DNA from: Pollenia angustigena
Lineage: Eukaryota > Arthropoda > Insecta > Diptera > Polleniidae
Assembly: GCA_930367215.1 (NCBI GenBank)
Contig: OV884057.1
Location: 203,349,621-203,413,620, forward strand
Direction: 5' to 3'
Length of the DNA: 64,000 bases
The translations under genes and the position numbers were made by a program. The notes beneath the pieces were generated by a model that worked only from the letters and a program-made list of their open reading frames with translations, made no database searches and was not told the origin of the DNA. Shown piece after piece: positions 33,757 through 44,819 of the stretch; position 1 is the stretch's first letter; each line of letters starts with the position of its first letter.

Positions 33757-34603
33757 CAGTGGTATCCCGGTTTAACGAATTATATATTGTCAGGCCCTTT
33801 CGTTATATTGAAAAATTCGTTAAATGCGGATTTTTTTTTTTAATACATTTTTAATAATAAAACAATAATATATTAATAAAACAAAGTAGATTCTTTTAGC
33901 TCCATTCATAGCACAAACAAAAAATAAATACTTCATATAATTTTCAATTAAATGAGTACGTAGTGGAGAATAATAATGAACTTAAAAAACGTAAAACATA
34001 TTCAAGTTATTTTTAAGTTTTCTCAGGAAGAATCAATTAAATAATTCTGTTTCAATTCTTGGAAACTCAGCTGTTTTTAAGGTCCTTCTATTCTTTGATC
34101 CGAAATTGGTCTTTTCCATTTCGCTCAAAAGTTTCCGTTTTGATTTTATAATTGTGCATATTGATGACTTTGGCAGCTGATGTTTATTAGATAAAGCATT
34201 AAGTTGCAGGCCCTTTTCATAGTAGTCAATAATGTTTAATTTTTCTTTAAGAATTAAACGTTTTCTTTTGGGCATTTTGATGTCAACTGTACAATAACTT
34301 CACAAACAAAAATTTTTATTTTGGCGAGCAAGAAAGAAAGCAAAGAAAATACTTTTCTTAACTCGTTGTTTTCAGTAAAATCACTCTTAAAATATGGTAA
34401 AAATGTATACAAAAACAAAAGAGAATGGATGCAAATATGTTTGCATTCTTTCTATTTTTTTCATTTTTTTGAAAAAATTCGTTATATAGAGTACAAAAAT
34501 TTGTTGCCTGTTCGTAACATAAGATACTCAATGGAAAAGATATGACCGTACGTTAAATCGCGAATTCGTTAAACTGAGTATACGTTAAACCGGGATACCA
34601 CTG
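33757..34603 (-). mobile_element. pogo-like element
   Basis: CAGTGGTATCCCGGTTTAACG at the left and its near-inverse GTTAAACCGGGATACCACTG at the right, flanked by TA (33755-33756, 34604-34605). These ends and the TA target are those of pogo/Tigger elements of the Tc1/mariner superfamily. 847 bp against more than 2 kb for autonomous members, so internally deleted. Confidence 0.88.
34033..34275 (-). CDS. pogo-type transposase, DNA-binding region only
   Basis: 80 codons from ATG (MPKRKRLILKEKLNIIDYYE): a CENP-B/psq-type helix-turn-helix (LSNKHQLPKSSICTIIKSK) followed by the basic linker KRRLLSEMEKT-like segment and TLKTAEFPRIE, where the second HTH would begin. It then ends, with the whole DDD catalytic domain missing. 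The frame itself is unbroken. If made, such a peptide could bind pogo ends and act as a repressor; that is inference. Confidence 0.75.
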   Translation of the reverse strand: MPKRKRLILKEKLNIIDYYEKGLQLNALSNKHQLPKSSICTIIKSKRKLLSEMEKTNFGSKNRRTLKTAEFPRIETELFN

Positions 34604-34731
34604 TATTTATAATATCCCTGCCATAAAAGTTTAAATTTTTACAAAGATCTCTACTGATAAACTAACTCACGACCAACAAGACTACCCACCGCAGCACCCA
34701 ACAATTGTTAAATATATTGATTGAATATAAG

Positions 34732-34939
34732 GGGTGCGTTCGTAAATGCATCACTGCGCTGCATCAGTGATTTCAAATGATTATATATTTATAAGTGAAG
34801 TAAATGTTGACCAAAAAATTGTGAAATACTCCACAAAAATAATAGTCACACAATAAAAAAAATTGTAATTATTCTTTTATCGCCATTAAAAAAGTTTGCT
34901 TTTCTGATGCAGCGCAGTTATGCTTTTACGAACATAACC
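34732..34939. mobile_element. TTCGTAAATGC-family MITE, copy 4
   Basis: GGGTGCGTTCGTAAATGC / GGTTATGTTCGTAAAAGC, flanked by AAG (34729-34731 and 34940-34942). 208 bp; the interior matches copy 2 in reverse orientation. Lies within the outer hAT-like element. Confidence 0.8.
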
Positions 34940-36210
34940 AAGCTTTCATTTTAATACAACAAATATGTTAGTGCTTCTACTATTTTTACTTAATTCAATA
35001 TTTCGTCAGCTCATTACTGATTTAAGTTAAAATCAGGGACCGTAACAGTTATTCCTTTTTTCATAAAAGTCAGATGAAAATAGTTATTTTTTGATTTTTA
35101 TTTTTTCGAACAAAAATAACTGTTATTTATTGATTTTTATTTTTTCGATCAAAAATAAAAGTTATTCTCTTAAGAAATGTACGTGTTTTAATAATTTAGT
35201 TGACTTTTAATAATTATTTTAATGTGCATAAGAAATTCCAATGATAATTACTAGGGTATACATTTAATCGACCTTTTGCTTTAATCGGTTAATCGCTCGA
35301 TTAATTAACAGAGGTTTTGGTTTAACCGGTTAATAATCGGTTAATTTATTTTTTGATCGGTTAACCGATTAATAAAGTTTTTTTTTATAAATTAATTAAT
35401 TTCAATATATAAAAATGCATTAATTGCTTATTATTTGGAGTTTATAAGCAAAAAAAAACAATAACATACCAAACATAACAATTCTTGAACTAAAACGAGC
35501 AAGCAAAAAAAAAACAATTCATAAATATGTAATATGCATTTTCCAATTAATGCACAAGGTGTTGTATCAAGTCATATCGTCATAATATCCTAAATAAAAT
35601 TTAAAATTGTTTAAAGTAAATATTTTTGTGTTTCAAACAAAATAAAAATTGTACTACTGTGTTCATTGATTCGTCATAACTGTATAGTAGAAATCTAAAT
35701 TATAAGCTGTAGCTTACAACAGTCATATCGTTGGCTTAATATGCAAACCTGCTAACTCACTTTCAGCACATTTTACAGGAAAGAAAATAAACTTTTTATA
35801 TTTCTCTACCACACGGCATCAAAATCTCAATTTACATAAAAAGTGGATTTAGCCGGTTGGCATATTGAACCGACGATATATATTTCTTGTAATTATTTTA
35901 AGACATAAGACTTTATGACTACCTTGTGAATCCCCCAAATATTTACATTTTCTGAAAGAAGAAGATTTATACAAAGCAGACGTGAAGGGTTGGAGCTCTT
36001 TAATAAAAGGGTTTAAACGGGTGTATTTGCCAAGCTGATGAAGTCGGGCTGTGTACTGGAGCAGGCTGAAGACGTGGAGGTTGTGTGGTGATTGAGGTTC
36101 AGTGCAGTGCCGTGCATTTTGTTCAACAGTTTTGGTTGGGATTTTTAGTTTTTACAATTTCAATCATATACAAATCACTCAATTATTGGAAGTAAATAAC
36201 ACAGAGCAGG

Positions 36211-37032
36211 ATGCCAGATCATGAAAATAATGCATCCCAGCAAGCCAAAAGGAAAAATTCTGAGCTTTCACCAGAAAAAGAATCAAGTTTAGTAGGAAGC
36301 ATGAAGGTAACTGATTTAATGAGCGTTATAAAGGAGGCTATTAATTATAGCTTGGATGAAAAGATGAAAAACTTAGCTACTAAGACGGATATAGAAGAAA
36401 TTAAAAAAGAAATTGGCGAAGTAAATAGTGAAATGGAGGTTTTAAAATATGAAAATAAACAGCTAAAACAAGAGGTCGAAAAATTAAAAAGAGAAAAAGA
36501 AGTAGAAAGGAAAAGTTTGTTTTGGTTGGATCAGCAAACCGGCAATAAAAAATTGATATTTAAAGGCATAAAAACGGATATTAACCCACTAAAGGCAATT
36601 AAAAGAATTTGTAAAGATAAACTAGATATAGATGTTTGCATTATTAGAGCTCATAAACTATTTGAAAAAGAAGGAAAAATGTCTGTGGCTGTGGAGTTTG
36701 AATCAACGGCTGAAATTTCAAAAATATTTCGTAATACAAAAAAACTATCAGGCACCAGTATTTTGATTGAACGTGACCTAATGCCATTAAAGCAAGACAA
36801 GAAAAAGGTGTTCTTACAAATAAAGAAAAAGTTACTCGAGTTCAGCACAAAATATAAAGTTATGGTTAGAGATGATAAACTTAAAGTGGACAATAAGTGG
36901 TTTAGTTGGAGCACTGAATACAAGCTGGTCTGTGGTAAAGAAGATGGTCTTAATATATTGAAAAATTTGTACGGAGAAGGGGTTGAAAAATTAAATTTAA
37001 GTTATGAATCTTTAATAAATTCAAAAAACTAA
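36211..37032 (+). CDS. LINE ORF1 protein (coiled-coil, RNA-binding type)
   Basis: ATG at 36211, 273 residues. Residues about 55-115 form a charged heptad-like coiled coil (EIKKEIGEVNSEMEVL, KQLKQEVEKLKREKEVE), followed by a region with an RRM-like pattern (NKKLIFKGIKTDINPL ... KMSVAVEFESTAE) and a basic C-terminal part (KQDKKKVFLQIKKKLLEF). No CCHC knuckle. The plan coiled-coil + RRM + basic domain is that of L1-type ORF1 trimers and differs from the knuckle-type ORF1 at 1-2019. Role: RNA chaperone/RNP assembly in retrotransposition. ORF2 follows at once. Confidence 0.8.
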   Translation: MPDHENNASQQAKRKNSELSPEKESSLVGSMKVTDLMSVIKEAINYSLDEKMKNLATKTDIEEIKKEIGEVNSEMEVLKYENKQLKQEVEKLKREKEVERKSLFWLDQQTGNKKLIFKGIKTDINPLKAIKRICKDKLDIDVCIIRAHKLFEKEGKMSVAVEFESTAEISKIFRNTKKLSGTSILIERDLMPLKQDKKKVFLQIKKKLLEFSTKYKVMVRDDKLKVDNKWFSWSTEYKLVCGKEDGLNILKNLYGEGVEKLNLSYESLINSKN

Positions 37033-37034
37033 AA

Positions 37035-40000
37035 AAAGTCTGTCGTAAACCAAATGCTTCTAATAAAAATGTTATTACAGATTCCGAAAAAACAGATATT
37101 AAAATATTATCATACAATATAAATGGAATTGAAAACAAACTTCATATTCCTTCAGTTTTTAATTATATTCGGCAAGCCGATATTTTCTTTTTAATAGAAA
37201 CCCATCTAGTAGATGAAAAAACAGAATTTATAAAAAAATATTTCCAAGGCTTTACAATATACGCGGTGCCAGCAACAAGGATTAGTCGTTTTGGTAGAGC
37301 AATTGGTGGTTGTTTATACGGATTTAAAAATAATTTAAAAAGTCGGGATATTCATCTGGAAGTGATTGATGGTGCACATGTCAAGCAAGCTGTACTATGT
37401 ATAAATAACACAAAACTTACTTTTGTCCCATTGTATCTTAGAGGAAGTAATTGGTTGGAAGAGTTCAACATTGTAAAAGTTTTTTTTTGAAGAGAGTCAT
37501 ATTATAAATCCTGTGATTATTGGCGATCTTAATATAAGAATCGGAAATATACAACAAGATATTAATGATTTGTATAAGGAAGTGTTTAAGGCAGGAAAAG
37601 AAGAAAGAAAATCAAAGGATGTGATCGACAATAACAAAGGGCGTCAGTTTATGACATTTTGTTTGGATGAAAATCTTTTAGTACTTAATGGTCAAACGGA
37701 TGGAGATGAAGAAGGCTCTCTTACATATATAAGCACTCTTGGTGAATCAGTAAATGATATTTGCGCGGTACATCTTGAAAACTTGCAATATGTTAAACAT
37801 TTTCAAGTGGATGATAACGTATGGTCTGATCACCTACCAATAAAACTAACATTAAATGTAAACAACTTAAGTAGCTCCACCAAAAGCATAAATTTATTGC
37901 CAAAACTATACTGGCATAGTAAAGACAAGCTAAGATATCAAGCAAACCTTAATGCAAACTTACAAAATCAAAATACGAATAATACTTTTAGCATAATAGA
38001 GTTGTCAAATATAATCAAAACGTCGGCCGCAATACCAAAAACCAAAAAATTTGAGCCCAAAAACAAATGGTACAACCATAAATGCAACGATGCTAGAATA
38101 TTGGCTATGGGGTATTTGAATAAATTCAGAGCTACAAAAAGTATTGGTGATAAAGAAAATTATTTACAAAAGCAACACGATTATAAGTATATATGCAATC
38201 AAAGTAAACAAATATATTTTCAGCAGGTGGCAGAAAAAATAAATCAAATTAATGATAGCAAACAATGGTGGAAGTTTGCCAGAGAAGTCCGTGGTCAAAA
38301 TTATCAAATCGGAGCTAGAATATCAGCATTGGATTTCAAAGAATATTTTAAAACTTTGTTAAATCCGCCTCAATGTTCTCAGATGTTTCATTATGCGCCA
38401 ATGCTTATCAGAGATAACAAACTTGATGCTGACATTACATTAGAGGAACTAAAATTAGTCCTTAAAAACAGCAAACTTAACAAAGCCCCTGGTGAGGATG
38501 GAATCACATATGAGTTTATAATAAATGCTTCAGACGAATTTCAGAAACAGTTAGTTAAGTCTTATAATTCAATGTATCGAGATGCAAGCATTCATGAAGT
38601 GTTTTGCAAAACCGTGGTATTCCCAATATTTAAAAAAGGTGACCCCAACATGCCAGAAAACTATAGAGGTATATCCTTCATGAATTGTGTTGCAAAAGTT
38701 ATGATGGGAATTTTAAACAATCGTTTATATAATTGGGTTGAGGAAAATAATGTATTAACAGAATTTCAGGCGGGATTTAGAAGAAAATACTCCACAATCG
38801 ATAATATATACAACCTTGCAGGTATTGTAAACATAAAGTTAGTCGAAAATAAAAAAGTATACGCATTTTTCGTCGACTTTAAGGCAGCTTTTGACAAGGT
38901 CGCGAGAAAATCTTTAATATTCAAACTCTATTCAATGGGCATTTCTTACAAATTTGTGAAAATGATTGAATCAATTTATACTAACACTAAATCTGCTGTG
39001 TGGAATGGCGAAGAGCTATCAGATTACTTCCAAACAACGGCTGGTGTTAAACAAGGATGCTTATTATCCCCTCTTTTATTTTCTCTCTATATCAATGATC
39101 TGAATGATTATATTGGTGGTGGTTTGCAAATTGATCACCTTAAAATCCGTCTCCTCATGTACGCAGATGACATTGTAATCTTATCAGATGATATAAATAC
39201 GTTGAAAAAAATGATTATTAACTTGGAAAATTACTGTCAATTATGGAACCTTGAGGTGAACTTAAGTAAATCAGAAATATTAGTTTTTAGAAAAGGCGGT
39301 AAATTGAGTAGAAATGAAAAATGGCAGTTTCAAGGAAATTACATAAAGATAACCAATGAATACAACTACCTTGGAGTAATATTTACACCTAAAATGAAAT
39401 TTACTAAGCACGTAGAAAAAAGAAATGTACAAGCTAAAAACGCTATTAATTCCACCTGGAAACACTTTATTTCTAATAAACAAATTCAGCTCAGACAAAA
39501 ATGGAACCTGTTTTTAGCTGTATGCAGGTCGATCCAAACATATGCAGCTCAAGTTTGGGGTTTTGGTTATTTCGAAGCGGTTGATTTACTACAACGATAC
39601 TTTATGAAAAAAATTTTAAAATTGCCTGAATTTACACCTAACTACGCATTAATGCTGGAAACGGGGGCTGTACAAAATCATTTGTACTCCCTAGAACTAC
39701 ACCTACAGTATATATCTCGGGTTATGTTTCAATACCAGCCTAATAGGCTACCGTTTCAAATCACTCATATGCTAATAAGGAAGGATTTGTTTTGGGTTAA
39801 AGAATTGAAAACTATTGCCAACAACAATAATACTCCGTGGTCTGTTATACAGCCTGACGAACATCATTGGTTTGCACAAAATAAGCTATTGCTAAGCAAT
39901 ATTAAGGAAAATCATCATAAGCAATATTTACACAGTCAAGCAGTCTCTTCAAGATTATATAAATATCTCGATTATACCAAGGGTCAATGCTATATCCTTG

Positions 40001-40326
40001 ATACTTTAAATGTAGAAAATATAACGTGGATTTTTAAGGCCAGATGTGGACTAATCAAATTAAATTACAACACTTTTGGTGCAGTTGATGATGACAAAGT
40101 ATGCAAACTCTGTAATTTGGGTACGATGGAGACCTTTGAACACTTCTTATGTGTTTGCCCTGTTCTTAAGGAATTCAGATTAGCGAGTTTTGGGAAGCCC
40201 TTATTACATCATATGGAAATGATACAAATATTAAATGGTTCAAACACTTCACATTGGGGAAAACTAGTTTTATACTTAAAAACATCTTTAAAATACAGAA
40301 ACTTTTTGGTACAAGAATTTAATTAA
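37035..40326 (+). CDS. LINE ORF2: APE endonuclease and reverse transcriptase (one frameshift)
   Basis: Frame 1 (to 37490) carries the start of the endonuclease: ILSYNINGI (catalytic Asn) and FLIETHL (catalytic Glu). At 37480-37488 a run of nine T shifts the frame; eight would keep it open. The second frame (to 40326) continues VIIGDLNIR (GDLN), DDNVWSDHLPI (SDH), RT motifs NKAPGEDGITYEF, FQAGFRRKYSTID, FVDFKAAFDKV, GVKQGCLLSPLLFSLY, the catalytic MYADDIVIL, and a C-terminal CCHC-type finger CKLC...EHFLCVC. No ATG is seen at the head; the frame is already open across the ORF1 stop, so translation by reinitiation or non-AUG start is likely (inference). Apart from one T, apparently intact. Confidence 0.85.
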
Positions 40327-41817
40327 ATGCTTTGTAATAATTATTATTTTTAATTATTCGGTTAATCGACAGACATTTTTTATAAAATATTGTCGAAATT
40401 TATTACCTTTCCTCTTTTTTGTTTACATTAAATATATGTATATGAATATATGTAATTTATTTTATAAATTTAATTTATTGTAAATAAAGAAGAAACTACT
40501 ACTACTATTTACATATTTATACAAAAATAAACTGAGATAATTTTATTAGTTATTTCAATCGTTAAAGGAGATCTTATAAAATGATCTTTAAGAAAAGTTA
40601 TTTATTTTAAATGTTTAGGATTAAAGCGACTCTTTTCTTTAGTTTAACAAAATTTGACTTGGAAAATATTATTTCACTTATCGAAGATGAATGTCTAATT
40701 TTCAGTCCTTTTCCAGGATTTCTCTTTACATATAAAATACTCCATTATGCCATTAAAGTTGTTTTAAATTTTTAACACCTCTAATTGTTTCGGTTAATTC
40801 TGCTAAAAGACTGATATGAGAAGAAACAAATAACTAAACACATACATATAAAAAGTACGTGAAACAAAAAAAAGGTGTTGGCAATCAAATATTTAACCCA
40901 TTTTTCGCCACATTCCTGTTGATCGATGATAAAGATAAAAAAACATTAAAAAACATTGTAATTTTAGTCATCGGTCGGCGGAAAATGGGTTAAAATTAAG
41001 ATAACTGAACACCTTCTTTGTTTGTATGAAAAAATATTTACTAAACAAATACATTTTGTATATGAGACGAAACAAATAAATAAAAACACAAAAAAAATAT
41101 ATTATAATACTACAATATATTGAAAATTTTGTTACTTCGGTTAACCGGTTAATCGACTGAAATTAACCGATTTAATCGTTAATCGAAAAAAACCAATTTG
41201 AAATTAACCGATCAGTTAATCGGGTAGTAATTTATCGGTTAACCGGTTGACGGTTAACCGAATGAATACCCTAATAATTACACATTAAAATAAAAATTTA
41301 AAGTCAACTAAATTATTAAATCACGTACATTTCTTTAGAGAATAACTTTTACTTTTGCTCGAAAAAATAAAAATCAAAAAATAACTGTTATTTTTGTTGA
41401 ACAAAATAAAAATCAAAAAATAACTGTTAAGTTTGATCGAAAATATAAAAATCAATACATTTTATCATTGAAAAGTGCATAAGGAACAATATGGTATACT
41501 TGAATCAGTTTTTCGACATTTAATTCTATATGCTTTTTTTGTTTTAAAATTCCAATATAACTGTTATTTTCGGTCCCTGGTTCAAATACTAGAAGCACCA
41601 ACATATTTGGTAATTTCACCATGATATGCGCCAAACCAATAATGAGCTGACGATTTGTTGTACTCTTTAAAATTTGTACTCTTTAAAATTGGTTTCGACT
41701 CGAATTGAAAACGAAAAATTTTTTAAATCCACATAATTCATAAATTGGTGATCTCAATTCCGCATGTTTTTGTGTATTCGAAGTTTATGTTAGAAAAAAC
41801 TTTTGTTGAACTTAAGA

Positions 41818-42360
41818 TCGCTAATTTGCTAACCTCAGCATGATAGAAATATCTAATATTTTTTAAAAAGCGTGAAAGCTGTAAAGAATCACAGGAAAAA
41901 TCACTTATATCGCGAACATGGCTTAAATTCGCGAAAAATCGCAAACTTTTAAACAAACACTAAAATTTATTTGAAATCGCTAAATGGGTAAAAAAAAAAA
42001 CAAAATGTCGGAAAATAACAAAAAATAGCAAAACTTCGCGAAAATTTTTAATACTTCAAACCAGCCATAAAATTTATTAAAAGTCCCTAAGACTATAAGG
42101 AATGGCGAAAATTCGGTAAAAATTGTTAAATTCGCGGAGATTCGCGAAATTTGCTAACAGTGGCTTGATAGAAAAAACTACTACATATTTATTAAAAATC
42201 GTGAAAGCTGTAAAGAATCAGAAAATTTACAGAAACAAATCGCTTCTATTGCGAACATGGCTAAAATTCGCGAAAAATTGCAAAATTTAAACAAACCCAA
42301 AAACCAATTTTAGATCGCTAAATCGATTAAAAAAAAAACAAATTGTCTGAAAATAACATA
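41818..42360. repeat. Direct tandem duplication, about 325-bp period
   Basis: Unit 1 from about 41818 and unit 2 from about 42143 share GTGAAAGCTGTAAAGAATCA, GCGAACATGGCT, AATTCGCGAAAAAT and ATCGCTAAAT in the same order. Rich in TTCGCGAA words. The second unit is incomplete. Non-coding. Confidence 0.65.
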
Positions 42361-42954
42361 AAAAACCATAAAAAATGAGCTATAATTACATCATAATCAA
42401 AAGGGCCTTTTTCGTTTTAGATAACGATAACTTTTTGATTTAATTGGATAAAGAAGATTTTAAGCTAAAAACAAAATTTATTTTTTGTAAAAAATGTTAT
42501 CACATATAAGAATAGAAGTCAATTCGTTTTACTTTCACCAAACCATTACTACTCTGATTGAAAACGAATAAAAACATGTGGATGTGAAATGCAGAACACC
42601 AAAAATGCTGAAGCAATCCACGAGTGGATTCGGATTCTAGAACACACCCGATAATCCTTAATTACATGTTTGTACACCCAATTAATATATTACGAAATAT
42701 ACAATTAAATATGGGCATTTCCCCAGAAAGGTCTACCAGGATGAAAAAATAAAATGTTGATTATCATCGTCTTTTATTGTTTATTATTATAAAAAAAATC
42801 TTTGTTCTTGTAAAAGAATGGTTTCATAGATTATCTCAGCTGTTTTACTTGAGGAAATTGGGCTGGAAACTGGAAAATTTTATATTTTTCTGTATTTTCT
42901 ACTTCTAAAGACATTTTTATGGAACAAAACAAAAAATATTGTAAAATATAAAAA
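42361..42954. other. Non-coding stretch inside nest 1
   Basis: AT-rich, no recognised feature; probably interior of the outer hAT element. Confidence 0.4.
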
Positions 42955-43388
42955 ATTTGTTGAATTAATTGAACGGTTTACGTTAAATGAAGAGTCCGAA
43001 ACTGAAATTTCAGATTCAGAAGCATGTACTTCAGATGAGCGTGCAACTCCGTCAACATCAGCATCGCCAGCGTTAACACTGAAAGAAAAGTTGCAACTTA
43101 CAATTCAGCAGAAGATGAATAAACCGAATTTGAAAGTACTCGACCAAAATCACCTAAAGCTAAAGGATTAGCGAATATTATTAAAAGAGAAATGGAATTT
43201 TTCCAAGAACATCCGAGGTAAATATTTAAAGAAAGCATTTAAAATGCTGTTGACTGTTCGACCGACAAGTGTCGAATCAGAGCGCGCGTTTTCAGCACCA
43301 AGTTCAGGTCGAGCTTAAATGATAACACGTTAGACACAATGTGTTTTTTAAGGCAGCATTTTAATCAAAAACATAGGTTGAAATGAAG
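42955..43388 (+). pseudogene. hAT transposase C-terminal relic
   Basis: Pieces of a hAT-family transposase in shifting frames: an acidic Ser-rich linker (EESETEISDSEACTSDE, TPSTSASPALTLKEKLQL) then, after stops and a frame change, KKAFKMLLTVRPTSVESER followed by AFSAPS and SSLNDNTLDTMCFLRQHF. The T-S-V-E-S-E-R-A-F-S block is the hallmark of the hAT C-terminal dimerisation domain. It lies inside the outer hAT-like element but outside the second layer. Confidence 0.75.
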
Positions 43389-43389
43389 T

Positions 43390-44075
43390 GGCCCGGCAAA
43401 CGTTGTTTTGTCACATAACTTATTTCTTTCAGATGTAACAGTGTCTGCTGGCCAATTTTTAGAAAAAATTATAGGCTATAGTACTTTCCAGATGTTACAC
43501 TATTTGCCTGCCCAATTTCAAGAAAATTAATTGATAAGTTAAGAAGATATAGGGAGGCGGAGCTTTTACCCCTCTTGCCCTATTTAATGTCCTGTCCTCT
43601 TTCCGATGTTACAGTGTATGCATTCCAAATTCTTAGAAAACCGGTTGATTAGTTAAGAAGATAGAGGGAGGGGGACCTTTTACCCCTCTTGCTCTATTTT
43701 TACGCCCTAAATAACAAAAACTATAGGCTATAGTTCATTCCAACTGCAACACTAATTGCCTGCAAAATCTGTTGATTAGTAACGAAGATATAGGGAGGGG
43801 GAGGTTTTAGCCCTCTTACCCTTTTTCACACCCTATTCCTTATTTTCTTTCAAATGTTACATTGTCTGCATGTCAAATTTTAAGAAAACCGGTTGATTTG
43901 TTTAGAAGATTGGAGAGTGGGAGCTTTTACCCCTATTGCAATATTTTGCGCCCTCTTGCGATATAAAATATACTCTACGACCTATTCTCATACCTAACAA
44001 ATACACATACAAAATTTCATAAAAATCGGTCAAGCCGTTTCGGAGGAGCTCATAATGGTGGGCATTTTGTTGATA
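43390..44075. repeat. Degenerate tandem repeat (GATATAGGGAGG...ACCCCTCTTGCCCTAT)
   Basis: About four loosely repeated units, each with TGTTACAnTGTnTGC, AAGAAAACCGGTTGATT, AAGATATAGGGAGGGGGAG and TTTTACCCCTCTTGC. Ends with AAAATCGGTCAAGCCGTTTC, a phrase often met in insect repeats. Non-coding. Confidence 0.6.
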
Positions 44076-44330
44076 TTTGTATGGGAATATAAATACACGT
44101 TTTGGAATGAATGCAGTGTTCACTAAAATGGCTATAACTCATGAACCAATAAGCATTTGAAGACCGTTGATTCATAAAAACCTTGGTATTGACGTTACCT
44201 TCCACTTGAACTGTACAGAAACAAAATCGGTTCAATGTTCTCTGAAATGAACATTAATTACTAACACAATGCAACTTATTTTTATATATATTATCGGTTC
44301 AATGTTCTCTGAAATGAACATTAATTACTA

Positions 44331-44594
44331 AAGCTACGTTCACACCTATTAAATATTTGACGTCCTACACGTAACCCCTAGCTTTATTTAAGAATTATTT
44401 GCTTTTGCTAAACGTTTGGCTTGATTAACATCCATTAAAGAATTTCTAAATTACACTAAACAATCCTCTTCTTACCAATAAAGATTAGTAAGTGAACAGA
44501 ACTTGTCAAAAATTAAACTAAAGTTTGGTTAATTTATTGGTCACGCTTTTTTTGGATTTTTTCGTCAAATATTTGTTAGGTCTGAACATACCTT
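44331..44594. mobile_element. AAGCTATRTTCACA MITE, copy 2
   Basis: AAGCTACGTTCACACCTATT / AAGGTATGTTCAGACCTAAC inverted ends; CGTCAAATATTTG shared with 28644-28808. Confidence 0.65.
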
Positions 44595-44819
44595 AACACA
44601 ATACAACTTGTTTTTTTTTGTTTTGAATTAATAAAATAAAAGAATGATTTAATCAAATAACTGAATGAAGTTTATAAAACAAAATTTTATAAGTAATTAG
44701 TTTGAATAAAATATCAACTAGCTAAAATACTCTCAAAATTACCAGTAAATTCCCGGTTTACCGGGTTTTTCCACATTAATTACCGGTAATTGAAAAAGTC
44801 GGTAAATTTGCAAGCCCTA

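Larger units (their letters stand above)
35949..40505 (+). mobile_element. Full-length non-LTR retrotransposon (LINE)
   Basis: Flanked by a perfect 9-bp duplication TATTTACAT (35940-35948 and 40506-40514). 5' UTR of about 260 bp, ORF1, ORF2, short 3' UTR with AATAAA-like word and a (ACT)n tail ending just before the duplication. Full length and perfect duplication indicate a recent insertion. The single lesion seen in coding sequence is one extra T in ORF2. Clade not assigned. Confidence 0.88.
35252..41273. mobile_element. Third-layer hAT-like element
   Basis: TAGGGTATACATTTAATCG at the left, inverse TAGGGTATTCATTCGGTTAA at the right, with a perfect 8-bp duplication ATAATTAC (35244-35251 and 41274-41281). 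Both ends are dense in CGGTTAACCGGTTAATCG words. Non-autonomous apart from the LINE inserted at 35949-40505. Confidence 0.85.
35034..41579. mobile_element. Second-layer hAT-like palindromic element
   Basis: Ends CAGGGACCG / CAGGGACCG inverted, with AACAGTTATT, TTTTTGATTTTTATTTT and AATTTAGTTGACTTT blocks mirrored at both sides. 8-bp flanks GTTAAAAT (35026-35033) and GTTCAAAT (41580-41587), 7/8. Without the inserted third hAT it would be a roughly 0.5-kb foldback MITE. Confidence 0.75.
33580..44819. mobile_element. Outer hAT-like element of nest 1
   Basis: TAGGGCTTGCA at 33580 and its reverse complement ending at 44819. Immediate 8-bp flanks are TTCAGAAC (33572-33579) and TTCAGGAC (44820-44827), 7 of 8 identical, as expected of an old hAT duplication. 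Subterminal AACCGGTTAATT / ACCGGTAATTAA words occur at both ends. The span of 11.2 kb is due to later insertions (pogo, MITE, second hAT-like element). A hAT transposase relic at 42955-43388 may be its own. Confidence 0.7.

Noticed and set aside
43390..44075. CRISPR-like direct repeats
   Set aside because: Units are diverged, of unequal length and AT-rich eukaryotic repeat DNA, without regular spacers.
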